In this document: piece by piece, positions 59,465-64,000 of the stretch | Numbering within the stretch: position 1 is the first letter of the stretch | Layout of the letters: every line of letters begins with the position of its first letter | NCBI GenBank assembly: GCA_023313575.1 | Contig: JAJTTP010000009.1 | Location: 744,001-808,000 of the forward strand | Origin: Eutypella sp. D-1 | Lineage: Eukaryota; Ascomycota; Sordariomycetes; Xylariales; Diatrypaceae | Length of the DNA: 64,000 bases | Direction: 5' to 3' | Position numbers and translations under genes: made by a program | Notes under the pieces: generated by a model | Database searches by the model: none | Told to the model about the DNA's origin: nothing | What the model saw: the letters and a program-made list of their open reading frames with translations, nothing else

Positions 59465-60244
59465 TCAGGTACACTTCTCAGATGGCCAGCGTAGTGTGAA
59501 GCCAGTCACCGTTTTCTGAACGTCTTCATCGCCGGGGTCGTTTTCGAACATGGGCTTGTCCAGTTTCTCCTCTAGGATCTTGTCTACGATGAAGCCCCTT
59601 TCGCGAGCGATATCGAAGAACACCATATCTTTATGCCTTAGCCAGGGTCTGTAGCTGGTGAATACGACGTATGCTTTGCTGTCAGGACGCCGATGCATCG
59701 TCTCTTCTATTGTAGAGACAAGCTTCCCATGCTCGGAATGCCGGAAGAGAAGATCGGCAAGGATGAGCACATGGAATTTAGATTCGCCAGCAGGCTGCAG
59801 ATGTGCAAGGAGGTGAGTTGGATCAGCACCCCAGACAAAGCCCTCGGCGACAATGGCAGGATCCTTGGCGTTGTCCTGTACGGAAGGGATATGCTCGCAT
59901 TCCAGGATATTCTTCCTCATGTTGTCAACAAGGTCGGGGTCCGGGAAGTCAGTGACGACGACCTTGTGAGCACCCAGTATAGCACATGTAAGACTTGGTA
60001 AGCCGGCACCAGCGCCGAGTTCCAAGACGCAGCGTTGCCGTACCTCATGGGGATGATCTTCGAAGTACTGTGAGATTATCCGGCTGCCATTCCACAGGAG
60101 GTGGCCTTCCGTTGGACTGGAGCCGACAAGATGAAGGGTGAGTGACTTCCCCGACTTTAGGATAAAATTTTGCGATGTCGGGGGTGGCGTGGGAGGATAG
60201 TACCCGTCGGGATCTTGGAACATATCACCCAAATCCTCCTCCAT
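59465..60244 (-). CDS. EFM7: Efm7/Nnt1-like lysine and N-terminal methyltransferase
   Basis: Single exon, 259 aa from ATG at 60244; upstream in-frame GTG and TTG codons are not used. It is a class I SAM-dependent methyltransferase of the Methyltransf_16 family. Motif I is VLELGAGAGLPSL (about 73-85), followed by VVVTDFPD (acidic end of beta 2), the family entry block GHLLWNGSRIISQYFE, and LILADLLFRHSEH (motif IV region). The N-terminus MEEDLGDMFQDPDGYYP.TPPPT is typical of yeast Efm7 (Nnt1), which methylates translation elongation factor 1A at its N-terminus and adjacent lysine. Cytosolic. Orthology is inferred from recalled sequence pattern. Confidence 0.88.
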   Translation of the reverse strand: MEEDLGDMFQDPDGYYPPTPPPTSQNFILKSGKSLTLHLVGSSPTEGHLLWNGSRIISQYFEDHPHEVRQRCVLELGAGAGLPSLTCAILGAHKVVVTDFPDPDLVDNMRKNILECEHIPSVQDNAKDPAIVAEGFVWGADPTHLLAHLQPAGESKFHVLILADLLFRHSEHGKLVSTIEETMHRRPDSKAYVVFTSYRPWLRHKDMVFFDIARERGFIVDKILEEKLDKPMFENDPGDEDVQKTVTGFTLRWPSEKCT

Positions 60245-60935
60245 TTTTGCGGTCAACACAAGAACTGTGGCGTAAAGGCGTAAAGACGGAATGGGTATCC
60301 AGGTCGGTAGCTGAATTTTCTATATCTGGGAGACAATAATGTGCTACTCAGATGATTTCGAACTACCTAACCAAACTGCCAAACACCCCAACCAGTATAA
60401 ATAATGGGTTTGAAATTAATTAATACTGTGTCAGCCCTATAACCCCACTAGTTCGTATAGCCACTTTATGGCGATTGAGTGCTTATTTAGGTATTCGTAT
60501 AGCAGGAGAATTCTTCTGAGGAGGCGGGGTGAAAGCCACTCTTTGACATTCAATAGATTGAGACTTAACGTCAACCAAGAAGATTATCTTATACATGCTA
60601 TTTACTTACTTAAATGCCATATCATACTTACACATAAGACACAGCTCTATGATGTTGAGTATATGATATATAGTGGGAAACTATAGCCATATAGGTACCA
60701 CACCGTCGCAAAGCCCCTTGTTCGTAGCATATAGACATCATTATTTATTATCCCCTTTCACGTCATAGTAAACGCCCAAAATACCCTTCAGTGACCGCAT
60801 TCTGTAAATCTCTTTCGACTTAGACAGGATTCAACCTAGGTTGACCAAGAGGCGAAATGAAGCTTATGAACTCCCAGCTGTGTGTTCTCACGCACCCAGA
60901 CCTGGTCAAGGTAATTGCGGTAGGTATGCCGGCAC
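60245..60935. other. Spacer, no gene seen
   Basis: About 690 bp, AT-rich at 60420-60680, between the methyltransferase start and the transporter stop. Nothing recognised. Confidence 0.55.
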
Positions 60936-63024
60936 CTACAACCCAGGCGGTCGCGTATGGCGCGGAGTCCGCGGAGTCAGCGGACTCCTACTATTCACGT
61001 TATCATCCCGCCCGAACGTTGTCAGCAGTCGGAGTGCCGCGGAGCCCGACGCTTTTGAAGCCGTTGCTGGCGCCGGGCCTGCCTGCTCGACCTCACTCTC
61101 CTCGCCGCTATCGTTATCATCTTCGTCCTCTCCATCACGTCCGTCGTTGTCGTCCCCTGCCTCGTTCCCTCCATCAGCATATATCGAGGGAGGAGTGATT
61201 TCGATGCGCGCCATCTCCAGCGACTCCTCCTCGTCGCGGTTGCGCCTACTGCTACTGGCATGGCTATGACCGTGACCCTTGATTCCCTCCCTGCCTCCCT
61301 CGTACTGGTGCGGTTTCACATTGGCGAACAGGGCCCAGAGCCCGAGGTCGTAGGAGAGGCGACAGAGGCCCGCGGCGACGAAGGCGATCCAGAACTGGTT
61401 GTCGGCGGCGAGTATGCCGGTTATGATGGGGCCGGTCATGGCGGAGAGGGTTCGTAACGTGCTGGTAACGCCCATGACTGCGGTTCGCTCGTCGGGGCGG
61501 ACGACGGCGGCGATGAAGGCCGCCCGTGGCGCCTGGTCCAAGTTGTTGAGGCCGACACGGATGATAAGCAACGTCACGGCAGCCCAGTACGCAGACGGTG
61601 GCGGCAGCGGGAAGAGTAACACCGCCGTAGATGATGGCATATGCGTGTATACCATCGTATTCACCAGTCCAATCTTTCGCGCCAGCGGCGCAGCAAACGC
61701 CGACGATACCGCCCCTAGGAAGTAGCACACGCTTGACACACCTCCTAGCGTAGACTTTGCCGGGTGAAATTTTATGTCCATGAAATAGTTGGTCATTGAG
61801 GCCGGCACCATGCCATCCGCCATCGAGTCTATCGCCAGTAGAAACCACAGCTTATACATGACGGAGCGGGTCGATGAGGAGAGGCGCCAACTGAGCCAGT
61901 TTTCTTTCTTGCCAGCCCCGCCTCTCCCACCAGCGCTCCCGTGTCTACCGCTTCTACTTCCGTGCCTTGCAATCCCGTTCCCATGCCTTTCGTGGTTGCG
62001 GGGGCTTGCTGCATCGTCTTCGCTCTGCGGCAACCGCGAGTAGGTCTCGCCTGTGGCGGCCCCGGATAGTTCGCAGTCCCGCGTTAACAGAAGCACTAGG
62101 AGGGCGTTGAACAGGCCCATGACGGCGTAGATCCAGAACAGCGAGTGGTAGGCGTCGACGGGCTTCCATCCCTTGGTTTCTAGTAGGTAGCTTAGGACCT
62201 GGCCGGAGACCTCGCTGCCGATCGAAGAGGCTAGTGTCGACGTCGTCACGTACCAGGAAAGGACATCGGCTCGGGTCGACGGTGTCGTAATTTGCGATAG
62301 TATTGACCTGGTAACATAGCTGCTTAGCCAATATTCAAGATGATGATCCGTCCCATCGGGACACCCGTTGTACTGGTGAACAGGGATTAGGGGGTTACCC
62401 CTCCCCCGAAGGGAAAGGAGGGACAGTATAACTCACTCCTCAATACTCCTAAACGGCCCGAAGTCACCGCCACTGATACTAATGACCCCGACGATAGCGG
62501 CGAATAACAAGGCCCAGAAATTCTCAGCGAGGGCGAAGGCAATACCGCTGAAGACCATGAGACCGGAGCCGGCGAGCAGCACGCGGCGGCGGCCGACGCG
62601 GTCCGCCACCAGCGTCAGCAGCGTGCCCAGCAGCACATCACCCAGTAGCGTCAGCGTCATGAAGAGCCCGATCTGGTGATCCGTGAACCCCAGCGCCGAA
62701 AAGAAGATGGCTATGAAAAAGCATTCGGCCCCGCATGGTCAGTTGTTTGTTCCATTCCTTGGCACGCCAGTGGGATATGAAGTCGAACAGCGAAGCAAAG
62801 TCCAACCAACTGCAGTATATCCTCTCTCTCTCTATCTTCGCCTCATCTTGGCGCCTCCTGGGACAGGAACAGAACATACCGAGGATCAGGGAATTCGTGC
62901 CGTACGCGAACATACGGCAGCTCCGCGCCATCATGAGGAGGTACGCATTGCGGCCCGCCTGGTATATGGCGTTGACGCCGAATTCGTGGTAGAACCACTT
63001 GACGCCGCGTATTGCCGCAGACAT
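60936..63024 (-). CDS. Major facilitator superfamily transporter
   Basis: Three exons (minus order): 63024-62880, 62710-62437, 62307-60936; 596 aa. The joins give LMMARSCRMFAYGTNSLILA|IFFSALGFTDHQIGLFMTLTL, then the MFS loop motif ADRVGRRRVLLAG, and GGDFGPFRSIEE|SILSQITTPSTRADVLSWYV. About twelve TM segments can be counted. The central loop is unusual, rich in His, Arg and Gly (HERHGNGIARHGSRSGRHG), and the C-terminal tail has an acidic run (DDNDGRDGEDEDDNDSGEE). The start is uncertain: an ATG two codons upstream (63030) and another at 63177 are in frame, the latter adding 51 very basic residues. Substrate unknown. Confidence 0.85.
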
Positions 63025-64000
63025 ATACATACACGTTATGTTCGTGGTATATATTCGGGTGTCGGTGTGTCTATAAGTCGTGGCTCCTCTGTGCTCTCTC
63101 TTCTTTTTTTTCTTTCTTCTCCAATGCCTACTGCTACGTCTCGTCCGTGTCTTTCTTGTATGTGGAAATATTAGCATCCCGTCGCTCGGCCGAATGTACG
63201 TCCCTCACAACCTGGGTAGCTAGGGCCAATGCATGAGTTTTTTCCGAGTCATTTGCACCGGAGCGAGTGTCCCGAGGCCCAGCTCCATCTCCTCGGCCGG
63301 AAAATGCTACGGAAATCTATTGATAGAGTGAGGGAACAAGCTTCCCGCTGGTCATAATGAGGTGGACCCCTCAAGCACGGATTAAGCTTCAGCTACGGCT
63401 CGATCGCGGCGTCCCGATGCAGGGGTCTGTCTATCTTCGTAAGAGGTAATATGGATGTGCGTAAATCTATGTCAAGTGTCCAAACCAAGTCATGAACAAG
63501 AGACTAAGTGGGTAAGTGGGATTTTTTGTTATATATATAGATACCACGACACACTGAAGAGCGAAGTCGCGACCCCATCCTATCTTAGCACCTAGATTCC
63601 TTATCCCATATGTCTTGGGCAAACTTGAGGAGGTGGGGGAGGTCAGCGAGGAGCCCACGATACCCATCTCCACTCAGAGCCCGTAATCAAATGTTTTCAT
63701 TTCAAAGGCCCCGAGCCTCAATTTATTAGAAGCCTGCAAGATATCCTAGATGTATCCATCAACTCCTTTCAATGCCGGTGCAGTTACTATCGTGATCATT
63801 TATACCGAATGCCTAACTCGGCGGAAACTTGAAAGAAATTCAGTGCTATTTAGTCCCCCGCTTCAATTGTCCAAAGACCGATGAATAACGCAATCTATGC
63901 ATTCGCATGAAGGGCCACAGGGGCAGGTGTCCTGCATTGCCGCCCCCGGAGGTGGTGGGTATGACACAAAGATGAAATTCTCCGCTCCTTGGTCCCGCGG
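63025..64000. other. Right-edge spacer, no gene seen
   Basis: About 975 bp upstream of the transporter. Short open frames only; nothing recognised up to the window edge. Confidence 0.5.

Noticed and set aside
55103..63024. Apparent secondary-metabolite cluster (dioxygenase, methyltransferase, MFS transporter)
   Set aside because: No polyketide synthase, NRPS, terpene cyclase or other backbone gene is present, and the methyltransferase is the housekeeping Efm7 type.
1..64000. tRNA, 5S rRNA, snRNA and CRISPR signals
   Set aside because: I looked for B-box-like GGTTCGANNCC words with a matching A-box, 5S motifs and direct repeat-spacer arrays and found none; the TCGAA words near 20619 and 12417 have no tRNA context.

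Overview
The window is nuclear DNA from a filamentous ascomycete, most likely a Sordariomycete. Reasons: single-copy genes are interrupted by short introns (about 50-150 nt) with GTRWGT donors and CTAAC-like branch sites, the intergenic spacers are long, and the gene content is typical of that group (Clr5-domain and DUF3176 proteins, GH55, GH92, GH125, Hse1, Atg13). No genus is claimed. Exon models were built by hand from reading-frame continuity, splice signals and remembered family patterns; all complete models give intact frames.

Layout, left to right. 1-2003 (+): a Yrb30-type RanGTP-binding protein whose start lies off the left edge. 2705-5908 (-): a SNF2 ATPase of the Rad5/Rad16/Uls1 group. 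8714-10584 (+): a Clr5-domain protein. 13336-15198 (+): a DUF3176 membrane protein. 15775-16675 (-): a degenerate RNase III-fold protein, probably a mitoribosomal mL57-like subunit. 17713-20166 (-): Hse1 (ESCRT-0). 22802-25850 (-): Atg13 (autophagy initiation). 30325-31977 (-) and 35261-37906 (+): a divergent pair of alpha-mannosidases, GH125 and GH92. 38049-40013 (-): a DUF2461 protein with a charged N-terminal extension. 41094-44280 (-): a C2H2 plus fungal_trans regulator. 51676-54597 (+): a ten-exon secreted GH55 exo-beta-1,3-glucanase. 55103-56104 (-): a PhyH-type 2-oxoglutarate dioxygenase. 57145-58497 (-): a four-TM membrane protein. 59465-60244 (-): Efm7-like methyltransferase. 60936-63024 (-): an MFS transporter.

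How genes may work together. Hse1 and Atg13 belong to membrane trafficking and autophagy but are housekeeping genes, not a cluster. The most coherent functional grouping is at 30-38 kb: a secreted exo-alpha-1,6-mannosidase family enzyme (GH125) facing an alpha-mannosidase of GH92, which together could strip fungal alpha-mannan or glycoprotein mannose. A beta-1,3-glucanase lies 14 kb away and a C2H2 regulator lies between them; any regulatory link is inference.

Non-coding signals include a MITE-like element with 32-bp inverted repeats (20612-20829), three copies of the TAACCC telomere repeat in the interior (29796-29815), a perfect 22-bp palindrome inside an intron (38236-38257), an 8-bp tandem array (46715-46770), and a spacer-wide excess of AGGT/ACCT tetranucleotides. 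No tRNA, rRNA, CRISPR array or intact transposon was recognised. I did not find anything I can defend as a wholly new biological system.
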